Source: Treponema sp.
Lineage (GTDB): Bacteria > Spirochaetota > Spirochaetia > Treponematales > Treponemataceae
Direction: 5' to 3'
Assembly (NCBI GenBank): GCA_024400915.1
Contig: JAKSLX010000012.1
Location: 27,860-91,859 of the forward strand
DNA: 64,000 bases
Each line of letters opens with the position of its first letter. Position 1 is the first letter of the stretch. The notes beneath the pieces are model-generated. The model worked only from the letters and a program-made list of their open reading frames with translations. It had not been told where the DNA came from and made no database searches. Below are positions 52,180 through 60,457 of this stretch, piece after piece. A program made the position numbers and the translations under genes.

Positions 52180-54487
52180 ATACCTGGTAAACGGAAGCCG
52201 CCGCCTCATTTTGAACACCATAGGCTCCATAACCTATATCCCAGTCGTAGGTTGAACCGATGAAGTTTTTATTCTTATCATAAAGATATATTTCACCGAA
52301 TCTATTGTATCTTGGAAATTTTACCTTTATGGATACTTCAAGCCCCTTCTGTTCTGGAAGCAAATTGAATCTTCTGAAATTCGAAAAATCTTCGCTTATC
52401 CAGCTATAGTAAGGAAGTCTGAATTCGGAAAAATACGGATAGAGATGAACTTCATTGTTCCCCGTAATTTCATAGCCTCCGATAATTGCTCTTACCAGTT
52501 CTGCATTTTCAGCCCTTGTATCAAAATCATAGCACATGTAGATTCCATCAGGAGAAAAGTTGAAGCCATAACCCACTTCACCATCATCCTCGCAGTTAAA
52601 AGTTTTTGCGCAAAGACCTACCTGTTCCTTGACCAAAGGTTCAGTATCACTTATCTGGTTTTCCTTTTCCGTAATCGTAATATCATATGATGAATAGAAA
52701 TGATTCTCGTTTACTTTTTCACTCACAAGAAGCATTTTTCCATTCCACCAGAATTTCATATCAGATCCTGGAACTGATTCTAATTTCATGGCAAACAAAA
52801 GGTTGAATGTCTTTGTCGAATAGAATGTAATGTATTTGTCCAACGTTCCTTCCAGTACGGCACAGATGGATTTATCTTCATTCATCTGGAAATTATTATA
52901 TGTGCGCATACCTTCATAAATTTCATTGTTTGCAAGTCTGTAGGAAGCCTTTAGGTTTGCATCAGGATCATATACACAGAATCTTGAATCGCAGCATAGC
53001 ACATCCTCTGAGCCTGGAATAAAAAGTGTCCTCTCTGAGAACTGAGTTTCTGGGAGCATGTGAACAACAGGATCGGGCCAGTTTTCTGAATTTGAGCTTA
53101 CATAAACCAGGGCGTTCTCAACAATATGAGTTGAAGAAGTCCATATGGAATTACAAATGTGATAAACAGCATTGTTGTTCTCATCAAAATCCACATCATA
53201 GTCATATTCCAAATGATGGTCTGAATCACAGTTTGGAGTTTCAACATCCAGAATTTTCTGAACCTTAGTTTCAGCATCAAATGCTATCATTCTGGAAATG
53301 TATCTTTTGCCCGTAAAGAATTCTCCCACAAGATAAAAATATCTTTCATCCTTACTTACGCTTATACTCTCAATTACTACAGAACCGCTCAAGGCTTCCG
53401 GTGCGTCCGTGTCGATTTCAAAAACCGTTGAAATGTTGCCTTCATCCATGGAATATAGGCATACTGATTTTCCCCAGCCAAAATAAACTGCGTTGCTTTT
53501 TGCACTGTAGAAAATTGCATCGGATTCTCTATCATTGTAATCATTTAGATAAGCTGACAGATAGACATTCTTTACTTCATCGCTGTTCCGGTTGTATATC
53601 TCCAGGTTTTTTGACTCATTGACCCTGGCAACATAATGGATGTTGTCGGAGCAAAGGACAATTCTTGGTATATACCCTAAGGATGCCTTATAGTCGTTTT
53701 TTTCCACAAGCACATCAGCATTTTTTCTTATATAGTGAGTTTTGGTTTTTGAAATTTTAAAACCGTCGGCCGTGGAATATCCTGGTGTCCTTCCAAATAC
53801 CCATCCTTTTTTTCCAGTGGACTGATTCAAAATATAATACCAGGCACCATCATCAAGATAGCGGCTTACTCCAGCAACCCTGATGACTATTCCAGAATCC
53901 TTTCCACCAAAGCTAGAAATCTTTTTGGATTTTTCTGACGGTGCACTATACATGACAAGGGTTCGATTTTCATGAGGCATTATGTAGCTGCCTATCGATG
54001 CCATTCTTGGTTGATCAAGTATGCCATAATGATAGTAATCGGACGAAATATTTTCCCCCAGATTTCTTTCCATGTAGCCGCCAAAGACCCATCCGCTTTT
54101 TACTTTTTTCTTTTCTGCAATATCTGACGGCAATTCAATTTCAAGCCAACTTGAAGTTATGTCATCTATGGTAATTTCCGTACCAGTCTGAAGAAGTCTT
54201 ACTATGGTCCTGTCAGTAAGTCCTGCAACTTTCATAGAAGACAAATCAGGAGTTTCTCGGACATTCAATCCTTCCGGGGAATTCACCATGACATACTCCA
54301 TATCTACTTCAGGCAATTCCTTTTCAACATCTTTTTCTTCAGTGATTTCTTCTGCGTCATCTTCTACATCTTCAAGGAATTCTTCAGGTGAATCCTCTGC
54401 AACAGAAGATTCTACGCTTTCTTTTTTACAGCTTCCTAAAGCCAGAACAAAGGCCATCAGCAATGCGGTTTTTATCAACTTTTTCAT
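52169..54487 (-). CDS. SH3-domain lipoprotein with beta-propeller-like region
   Basis: 772 aa. The lipobox is LGSC (Cys about 20), followed by an acidic linker (EEFLEDVEDDAEEITEEKD). Two SH3-type domains follow: GLNVRETPDLSSMKVAGL...KSGWVFGGY (about 70-145) and a second (about 170-240) with DGAWYYILNQSTGKKGWVFG. Residues about 255-650 form repeated beta strands that report values (VSKDERYFYLVGEF, DKSICAVLEGTLDKYITFYS), like a WD40-type propeller. The C-terminus ends in a short beta domain. No enzyme motif. It shares its SH3 style with the 32509 protein. Confidence 0.7.
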   Translation of the reverse strand: MKKLIKTALLMAFVLALGSCKKESVESSVAEDSPEEFLEDVEDDAEEITEEKDVEKELPEVDMEYVMVNSPEGLNVRETPDLSSMKVAGLTDRTIVRLLQTGTEITIDDITSSWLEIELPSDIAEKKKVKSGWVFGGYMERNLGENISSDYYHYGILDQPRMASIGSYIMPHENRTLVMYSAPSEKSKKISSFGGKDSGIVIRVAGVSRYLDDGAWYYILNQSTGKKGWVFGRTPGYSTADGFKISKTKTHYIRKNADVLVEKNDYKASLGYIPRIVLCSDNIHYVARVNESKNLEIYNRNSDEVKNVYLSAYLNDYNDRESDAIFYSAKSNAVYFGWGKSVCLYSMDEGNISTVFEIDTDAPEALSGSVVIESISVSKDERYFYLVGEFFTGKRYISRMIAFDAETKVQKILDVETPNCDSDHHLEYDYDVDFDENNNAVYHICNSIWTSSTHIVENALVYVSSNSENWPDPVVHMLPETQFSERTLFIPGSEDVLCCDSRFCVYDPDANLKASYRLANNEIYEGMRTYNNFQMNEDKSICAVLEGTLDKYITFYSTKTFNLLFAMKLESVPGSDMKFWWNGKMLLVSEKVNENHFYSSYDITITEKENQISDTEPLVKEQVGLCAKTFNCEDDGEVGYGFNFSPDGIYMCYDFDTRAENAELVRAIIGGYEITGNNEVHLYPYFSEFRLPYYSWISEDFSNFRRFNLLPEQKGLEVSIKVKFPRYNRFGEIYLYDKNKNFIGSTYDWDIGYGAYGVQNEAAASVYQVYEK

Positions 54488-54520
54488 TTTTTTTATTTTA
54501 TTCCATTCGCTTATTTTCTG

Positions 54521-55603
54521 CTACAAATTTTTCCTTGCTTCATCCAGCAGCTGGCCGATTATTTTTAAGTTTGATTTTTTCATTTCAAAATCCTGTTCCC
54601 ACGCCGTCTTTATGATTGCCTGGAAACTATTTTCCCAGTTCTGGGTAAATTCCGTAAAATTTTTTGCGCTTGAAGCAAAGAGGGCATTAAAGATTGATTC
54701 AACAAACTGTGTTCTCTGTTCTGCAGAAAGGCCCATATACCAGGAATTGAAAGTCTTTTCTATGAAGCGGCTTTTCTTGTCAAAAGATTTTACTTCTTCA
54801 AATGAAGTCGGGAAAATTTTCCAGCTCATGGCATCGTGCTGCATCAAAAGTTTTTCCGTACTTCCTACAATTTTGTATTCCGGAAAGTGATTGAATAGCA
54901 TACCGATGATTGAACATTCAGGGTAGAAGGACTTTACCTTTGGCTGTAATTTTTTAAAGCTTCTGCTTTCAAGATCTGCCTTTGAAAAACCAGGGCCATC
55001 AAAGTTGAACACTTCTGAAATCTGCCTTGTTTTATTTGCTTTTGCTCCCGAATAAATTGCAAGGTTCCCGCCTTTTGAATGCCCTGCAATTTTTACCGCA
55101 ACATTTGGATTTTTTTCGATGAAAGAATTTACATATTCCAGAGCATCCTTCTGAGCTTCTATTTCTTCTCCAAAAGCCAGGTTAAAATCTTCCTTCCAGC
55201 CAACAATGGTGTCATCAGTTCCACGGAAAACTATGAGGGCAAAATCTTCAATAAATGCAGTGAATGCCAGAAACTGCTCTTCTGTTTTTTCCGAGTACTT
55301 GTTTTTCCATCCGCACAGCCTCACTTTTCCAAAGCGATTTGATTCCGCAATTTTTTCAAAGAGTTCATTGGTCTTTGGATTTATTACTACGCCTATGTTC
55401 TTTCGCTTTGCATAGTCAGGGGATTTTTTAAACCTGCTGAAAAGTTCCTTTACTGTAATGGACCTGTCATAACCGCATGGAATCAACCCGTCGAAGTTCA
55501 TGTAAGAAATCTGAGAAAAAATCAGTGCATCTACGGAATTGAATCCCGATGACGAAAATTCTACATCACCGCGCCAGAAAACATAATCAAAAAAATCTGC
55601 CAT
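54521..55603 (-). CDS. Mbeg1-like / DUF2974 alpha/beta-hydrolase
   Basis: 360 aa. The lipase-like core is FALIVFRGTDDTIVGWKEDFNLAF, then VAVKIAGHSKGGNLAIYSGAKA with the nucleophile Ser in GHSKGG, then VFNFDGPGFSK and a late YPECSIIGMLFNHF. This is the DUF2974 layout, predicted to be an ester hydrolase. There is no signal peptide. It is divergent from the HscC operon; its TATAAT (minus, 55610-55615) lies 6 bases before the ATG, with no ribosome site, mirroring the promoter of the J-like gene opposite. Confidence 0.85.
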   Translation of the reverse strand: MADFFDYVFWRGDVEFSSSGFNSVDALIFSQISYMNFDGLIPCGYDRSITVKELFSRFKKSPDYAKRKNIGVVINPKTNELFEKIAESNRFGKVRLCGWKNKYSEKTEEQFLAFTAFIEDFALIVFRGTDDTIVGWKEDFNLAFGEEIEAQKDALEYVNSFIEKNPNVAVKIAGHSKGGNLAIYSGAKANKTRQISEVFNFDGPGFSKADLESRSFKKLQPKVKSFYPECSIIGMLFNHFPEYKIVGSTEKLLMQHDAMSWKIFPTSFEEVKSFDKKSRFIEKTFNSWYMGLSAEQRTQFVESIFNALFASSAKNFTEFTQNWENSFQAIIKTAWEQDFEMKKSNLKIIGQLLDEARKNL

Positions 55604-55609
55604 GTTTCA

Positions 55610-55677
55610 ATTATAGCTCATGGATGGCTGACGGTATATAATTTTAAATTTCCATTTTTTCAAAAAATCTATATAAT
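55610..55677. promoter_or_regulatory. Divergent matched promoters, leaderless layout
   Basis: Plus strand: TATAATTGAATCATGG, with -10 at 55672-55677 and ATG at 55684. Minus strand: TATAATTGAAACATGG, with -10 at 55610-55615 and ATG at 55603. The two differ by one base. TTTCCA (55649-55654) is a possible plus-strand -35 with 17-base spacing. Confidence 0.6.
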
Positions 55678-55683
55678 TGAATC

Positions 55684-56196
55684 ATGGACTATTGGAAAAT
55701 ACTTGGCATAAAACCAACTTCCGATAAGGCCTTAATTAAAAAAGCCTTTGCACAAAAAGTAAAAGTTAATCCTCCTTCAAAAGATGCCCAGAAATATCAG
55801 GAGCTTCGGGAAGCCTATGATAGGGCGATTAAATTCTCTTCCAATGAAAAAACTGTCCGTGATTTAATAAGGGAAGCTTCTCGAGATGAAAATCTTTTCT
55901 CTGAGGAAGATAAAATTGAATCTGCTGTTGCCAATTCGAATGAAGAATCAAAAGGTGAATCCGAAAACATTTCCCTTGCTGAACTTTCAAGACTCCGCGG
56001 AATGTTCGGTTCCTTTTCATTCAGGGATTTAAGAACAGCCATAGGAAATTTTCAATACGAAAAAATATCCCTTAAATGGACTTTGCTTTATGAAGGGTTT
56101 TGGAAGTCAATGAAATTGATAAAAACCTTTGCCATTTTGCTGGCCATTGCCTGCATAGCTTTGGTACGGTGCCTTTTAATCTGCTCGGAACAATAA
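55684..56196 (+). CDS. Membrane-anchored J-like protein with HPD replaced by NPP
   Basis: 170 aa. The N-terminal J-type domain (about 1-55) reads DYWKILGIKPTSDKALIKKAF, then KVNPPSKDAQKYQELREAYD. Aligned with DnaJ, the HPD tripeptide becomes Asn-Pro-Pro. The middle is acidic and Ser/Glu-rich, and a C-terminal helix (TFAILLAIACIALVRCLLI) anchors it. The shape resembles the DjlB/DjlC-type partners of the Hsp70 HscC, which is encoded two genes on. First gene of the five-gene module; the start lies 6 bases after TATAAT. Confidence 0.72.
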   Translation: MDYWKILGIKPTSDKALIKKAFAQKVKVNPPSKDAQKYQELREAYDRAIKFSSNEKTVRDLIREASRDENLFSEEDKIESAVANSNEESKGESENISLAELSRLRGMFGSFSFRDLRTAIGNFQYEKISLKWTLLYEGFWKSMKLIKTFAILLAIACIALVRCLLICSEQ

Positions 56197-56197
56197 A

Positions 56198-57292
56198 ATG
56201 CGCGATATATACAATCTTTTTCAATATTACAACAGTGGTCTTGTTCATCTGGAAGAGGAAAAAATCCTTCAACGGGCAAATGAAAAACTTTCAAAAAATC
56301 TCTTCACCCATCAGGAATTTTATATTGCCGTTGAAAAAAAAGCAGATTGTGCTTTAGGTACGGAACTTCCCGTTCACCTTGATGAAGCGGAATTCAACTC
56401 GAGGATCTATATCTGCCTTTCAAAGATAAGCGTCCACAAGGCAAAAAAAAGATTTGAAGACGACAACATTATTTTTGTTCCTGCTTCCCGGGATGAAATT
56501 TTAAGGATTGCAGATCTTGGCAAGACCATGCCTTATTTCAATTTTTATTTTTTAATCCATGACAAGGAAATGGTTTTTTCTGCTGCACAAGTTTATGAAT
56601 CCATGACAAGGGAAAAACGCTTTCTGTTTTTTGACCTTGCCAAAGTAAATCATTATGTTCCATTTCTTTGCAGAGTGAATGTTTTTCTCATAATTGCCGC
56701 CATCATTCTGTGGATTTATCCGAAGATCAATCCATTATTCCTGCATGAAGTTGGGCTCAAGGAAAATCCCATCAGCCACAATGATATATGTCTCGGTGGC
56801 AAAACCATAACCCGTTATAGGGGTGATGCAAAAAATTTATTCCTCAAACAGCCTTCAGAAAAAAATTATTATGGTGACTATTGCCTTGGCCTTCATGCCT
56901 TCCATAACAATCCTGTAATTGAAACTATAACTTTAGATTTTGAGTATAACAGCAAGCATGATCTTGCATACTTTCAGAGCATTCATCGCTATGCCTTTTA
57001 CAACTGCCCTAACTTAAGGCGCATCGATTTGCCCTATGGTCTGAGAAAAATTTTTGCCGTTGCCTTCTGCGAACTTCCTTCCCTTGAAAGCCTTTATATT
57101 CCCCCAACCGTAAAGGATTTAAGTGACGGGGTTATTTATGGCAGCTGTCCAAACTTAAAGACAGTTTACATTACGGAATCACTCTACAGAAAATATGAAG
57201 AAGATTTCATAAAACGAAATGAGAGAGACAACATTACCGTTGAATATATTTTTATAGATGAACCTGAAAATGAAGAAAAGGAGAAAAAATAA
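56198..57292 (+). CDS. Single-pass membrane protein with BspA-type leucine-rich repeats
   Basis: 364 aa, starting one base after the previous stop. The N-terminal cytoplasmic part (about 1-165) has no recognised family. One membrane helix follows (VNVFLIIAAIILWIYP, about 168-185). The rest carries a few LRR_5/BspA-like repeats (YAFYNCPNLRRIDLPYGLRKIFAVAFCELPSLESLYIPPTVKDL). It is tightly coupled to hscC (no gap). It may be a substrate receptor or scaffold for the chaperone; that is inference. Confidence 0.65.
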   Translation: MRDIYNLFQYYNSGLVHLEEEKILQRANEKLSKNLFTHQEFYIAVEKKADCALGTELPVHLDEAEFNSRIYICLSKISVHKAKKRFEDDNIIFVPASRDEILRIADLGKTMPYFNFYFLIHDKEMVFSAAQVYESMTREKRFLFFDLAKVNHYVPFLCRVNVFLIIAAIILWIYPKINPLFLHEVGLKENPISHNDICLGGKTITRYRGDAKNLFLKQPSEKNYYGDYCLGLHAFHNNPVIETITLDFEYNSKHDLAYFQSIHRYAFYNCPNLRRIDLPYGLRKIFAVAFCELPSLESLYIPPTVKDLSDGVIYGSCPNLKTVYITESLYRKYEEDFIKRNERDNITVEYIFIDEPENEEKEKK

Positions 57293-59005
57293 ATGGCCAT
57301 CATCGGAATTGACTTGGGTACAACAAACAGTCTGGTATCAGTATGGAGGGATTTTGGTCCCGTAATCATTCCAAATGCACTTGGAAAAAACCTTACACCG
57401 TCCTTTGTTTCCATTAAGGAAAACAATACCATTGTTACAGGACAGGCAGCAAAGGAAATGCTGATTACAGATCCTGAAAACACCGCCTATGCATTTAAAA
57501 GAACCATGGGCCAAAGATATTTCTATTCTCTCCGCGGAAGGGATTATTCTTCGATTGAATTGTCGGCCTTCATTTTAAGCTCGTTGAAAAGGGATGCGGA
57601 AAAATTCCTTGGTGAAGAAGTTACTGAAGCCGTCATCAGCGTTCCGGCATATTTCAACCAGAACCAGCGCCGTGCAACACAGGAAGCAGGAAAACTTGCA
57701 GGCCTTAAAGTTGAACGCCTCATCAGCGAACCTACAGCAGCTGCCCTCTGCTACGGAATCAACGAACAGCCCGACATGAAGAATGCCATCGTCCTTGACC
57801 TTGGTGGCGGAACTTTTGATGTTTCTGTCCTTGAATTCTTTGAAGGCATCATCGATGTAAAATCCGTAAGCGGAGACAACCGTCTTGGTGGAGAAGACTT
57901 TACAAAATCAATTTCCGCCTGGTTCCTTTACGAAAACAAAATCGTTGCAGACCTTACTCCTACAGAAATTGCAGAAATGAACAAGGTTGCCGAAACTGCA
58001 AAGTTCAAAGTTTCGGATAAGGAAAATCCTCAGGCTGCTGAACTTTCAATTACCATCGGCGGAAAGGAATACAAATCCATCCTTACTCCGGAAACTTTCT
58101 CTGCAATTACTTCAGACCTTGTAATGCGCCTTAAAAGCCCAATCAAAAAAGCAATGAATGATGCAGGACTCCATGTTGCAGACATTGATTCAGTAATCCT
58201 TATGGGTGGTGCCACAAGAATGAAATGCATTGCCGATTTTGCCGAAGCAATTTTTGGTGACAAGGTCATTTCAAGAATCAATCCTGATGAAACTGTTGCT
58301 CTTGGTGCTGGTGTTCTTGCCGCAATGAAAGACTGTCACCACGAATTGAAGGAAACTGTCCTTACAGACATCTGTCCTTTTACCTTAAGCACTTCTGTCC
58401 TAAAAAGTCTGACTAATTTTAATTCAAATGCCAATGACCAACTGATATGTGATCCTATCATTGAAAGAAATACTCCGGTTCCTGTAAGCATCGTAAAGCG
58501 TTACTTTACTGCAGTTCCCGGACAGAAAAACATCCGCATTGATATATACCAGGGAGAATCCATGGATCCCGATGAAAACCTGAGTCTTGGCTGTCTTGAT
58601 TCAGTAGTTCCATACAATAAAAGTGGCCATGAGGCAGTTGATGTAAGGTTCACCTACGACATTAACGGACTTCTTGAAGTTGAAGTTACAAGCGTAAGCA
58701 ACGGATATACAAAATCCATGGTCATCAATCAGGGAAACGCCGATCTTTCTGACATTGAGATTGCAGAGGCTAGGAAAAAGATGGAAAACCTCAAGGTACT
58801 CCCTTGGGAAGATGAACAGAACATTGCCATCCTAGAAAAAGCAAAGCGCCTTTATCAGGAATCCATCGGGGAACAGCGAAAGAAAATCCTGAACTATATT
58901 TCCATTTTTGAAGCCGCCCTTGCAAAACAGCTTCCGGAACAGATTAAGGAAATTAGGGAACAGCTTGAGCGAATCTTTGACGACTACGATTCTGAAATCT
59001 GGTAA
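57293..59005 (+). CDS. hscC: Hsp70-family chaperone HscC
   Basis: 570 aa, shorter than DnaK and close to E. coli HscC. The ATPase domain has GIDLGTTNSLVSVWRD, ISEPTAAALCYG, AIVLDLGGGTFDVSVLEF and SVILMGGATRMK. The start of the peptide-binding domain has ETVLTDICPFTLSTSV, IIERNTPVPVS and DVRFTYDINGLLEVEV, which track HscC more than DnaK, and the lid is short. HscC is a specialised Hsp70 that works with J proteins other than DnaJ. GGAGA lies ahead of the ATG. It is flanked by two J-like membrane proteins. Confidence 0.9.
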   Translation: MAIIGIDLGTTNSLVSVWRDFGPVIIPNALGKNLTPSFVSIKENNTIVTGQAAKEMLITDPENTAYAFKRTMGQRYFYSLRGRDYSSIELSAFILSSLKRDAEKFLGEEVTEAVISVPAYFNQNQRRATQEAGKLAGLKVERLISEPTAAALCYGINEQPDMKNAIVLDLGGGTFDVSVLEFFEGIIDVKSVSGDNRLGGEDFTKSISAWFLYENKIVADLTPTEIAEMNKVAETAKFKVSDKENPQAAELSITIGGKEYKSILTPETFSAITSDLVMRLKSPIKKAMNDAGLHVADIDSVILMGGATRMKCIADFAEAIFGDKVISRINPDETVALGAGVLAAMKDCHHELKETVLTDICPFTLSTSVLKSLTNFNSNANDQLICDPIIERNTPVPVSIVKRYFTAVPGQKNIRIDIYQGESMDPDENLSLGCLDSVVPYNKSGHEAVDVRFTYDINGLLEVEVTSVSNGYTKSMVINQGNADLSDIEIAEARKKMENLKVLPWEDEQNIAILEKAKRLYQESIGEQRKKILNYISIFEAALAKQLPEQIKEIREQLERIFDDYDSEIW

Positions 59006-59009
59006 AAAT

Positions 59010-59606
59010 ATGAACAATAGAAAAACCATACCTTTAAGGACATTGCTCAAATACATTTCTCTTGGAATCCTTGCAGCAGGAATTTTCTTTATACTTGAAT
59101 TTTTTTGGGGCAAAGAAGATTTTAAATTCGTCTGCACACTGGGAATGGCGATTGGAATTTTTAGCTCCGCAATCTCGACCCTTGCAGATTTTTTCCTTGG
59201 ATTTGTAAAAGTCCCCTCTGCAGAAAGACGAATTAAGATGCTTTTTGCCTTTCCCTATTGCCTGCTCATTTTTCTTTTTTTATTGATAATATTTTTATTC
59301 TTCGATGGGTTTAAAACGGATTTTATGGATACCCTGCTGATGGTTCTTGGAATTCTTTCTGTCGGTGCTGTCCCAGTAAGCCTTGTCGTGCTTTATTTTT
59401 TATGGGACTCAAGAAAGCTGGAAGACGGAGATGAATCTTCAATGGTGAATCTTTTTGACAACCTGTTTACCAGAATTACAGGCCTTTCTCCAGAAGATAA
59501 GAATGGAGAGAAAAGCAAAGAATATAAGAGGGCACATACCATCTACATTGTCATCCTTATCCTGGTTGCCCTTCTATTTTTACATATTAAAATGAGGATC
59601 TTGTAA
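59010..59606 (+). CDS. Multi-pass membrane protein of the HscC module
   Basis: 198 aa from the ATG at 59010, 4 bases after hscC. About five membrane helices, including YISLGILAAGIFFILEFFW, LLIFLFLLIIFLFF and LLMVLGILSVGAVPVSLVVL, with a short hydrophilic stretch (SRKLEDGDESSMVNLFDNLF) before the last helix. No family recognised. An earlier in-frame ATG inside hscC has no ribosome site and is rejected. Confidence 0.68.
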   Translation: MNNRKTIPLRTLLKYISLGILAAGIFFILEFFWGKEDFKFVCTLGMAIGIFSSAISTLADFFLGFVKVPSAERRIKMLFAFPYCLLIFLFLLIIFLFFDGFKTDFMDTLLMVLGILSVGAVPVSLVVLYFLWDSRKLEDGDESSMVNLFDNLFTRITGLSPEDKNGEKSKEYKRAHTIYIVILILVALLFLHIKMRIL

Positions 59607-59609
59607 TCT

Positions 59610-60434
59610 ATGAATTCAGAATGCTGGAAAATACTTGGCATTGAACCTACAGACAATAAGGCGGAAATTAAAAAGGCTTTTGCTGCCCAGGTAAAGATTA
59701 ATCCACCTGGTAAGGATCCTGTAAAATATCAAAAAATCAGGCAGGCTTATGACCAGGCCCTTAAATCTGCTTCTTTTGAAAATTCCATGCAGGAAGAACC
59801 TGTTGAACCTTCTGCAGATGAATGCGTCAAAACTCAAGCTTTTAAAACTGAATTGACCGATGAAAAACCATGCGTCAAAAATAAATCAAAAGGCGGTGAA
59901 GCTTTTCTTGACGAAGAAGAAGATGCTTTGGGTGATGAAAAGGCAAAGAAAATACACACCATACGCGATGATTTTTTAAACGCTGATTCTGCCGCAAGCA
60001 TCCGCCATGAAGCCATAAAAAAAGAACGCGGTCACTTTATGGTACTTGCAGTCCTCTTTGTTCCTGTTTCCATGATCGTTCTTTTTGTATCGCAGAAAAA
60101 CCACGGTGGAATCATGAACCTTGCTTTCAATCTTCTTTGCGGATTTGTCATTGCCGCTCTAAGTACAAAAATTGAAAGAATGCTGAATTGCCGTGTTGAA
60201 AAAAAAGAGCTTGAAAAAGTCAGTCTCGGCGATGTAAATGCTGCAGCCAACACCGTTACCGTTCTGCTTGTCCTCCGTCTTTTTTTAACTCTCGCCCTAT
60301 GCCTTCTGCTTAAAATCGTCCTTATAGCAGCCAAGTGCCCAGACTACATGCAGCATTACTTTGGAGGAGTCCTTTTCTTTTATTTTGTCTATAACCTGTC
60401 CTATTTGAAAAAACAGCTTAGAAAAAAATTTTAG
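59610..60434 (+). CDS. J-like protein with C-terminal membrane helices, HPD replaced by NPP
   Basis: 274 aa. The N-terminal J-like domain (SECWKILGIEPTDNKAEIKKAF, then QVKINPPGKDPVKYQKIRQAYDQ) is clearly a paralogue of the 55684 protein, also with Asn-Pro-Pro at the HPD position. An acidic linker (about 60-125) is followed by about four membrane helices (GHFMVLAVLFVPVSMIVLFV and onward). It starts 3 bases after the previous gene. It is the last gene of the module; no clear terminator is seen before the convergent 60458 gene. Confidence 0.7.
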   Translation: MNSECWKILGIEPTDNKAEIKKAFAAQVKINPPGKDPVKYQKIRQAYDQALKSASFENSMQEEPVEPSADECVKTQAFKTELTDEKPCVKNKSKGGEAFLDEEEDALGDEKAKKIHTIRDDFLNADSAASIRHEAIKKERGHFMVLAVLFVPVSMIVLFVSQKNHGGIMNLAFNLLCGFVIAALSTKIERMLNCRVEKKELEKVSLGDVNAAANTVTVLLVLRLFLTLALCLLLKIVLIAAKCPDYMQHYFGGVLFFYFVYNLSYLKKQLRKKF

Positions 60435-60457
60435 TAGGCATAGCCGCCATTTATAAC

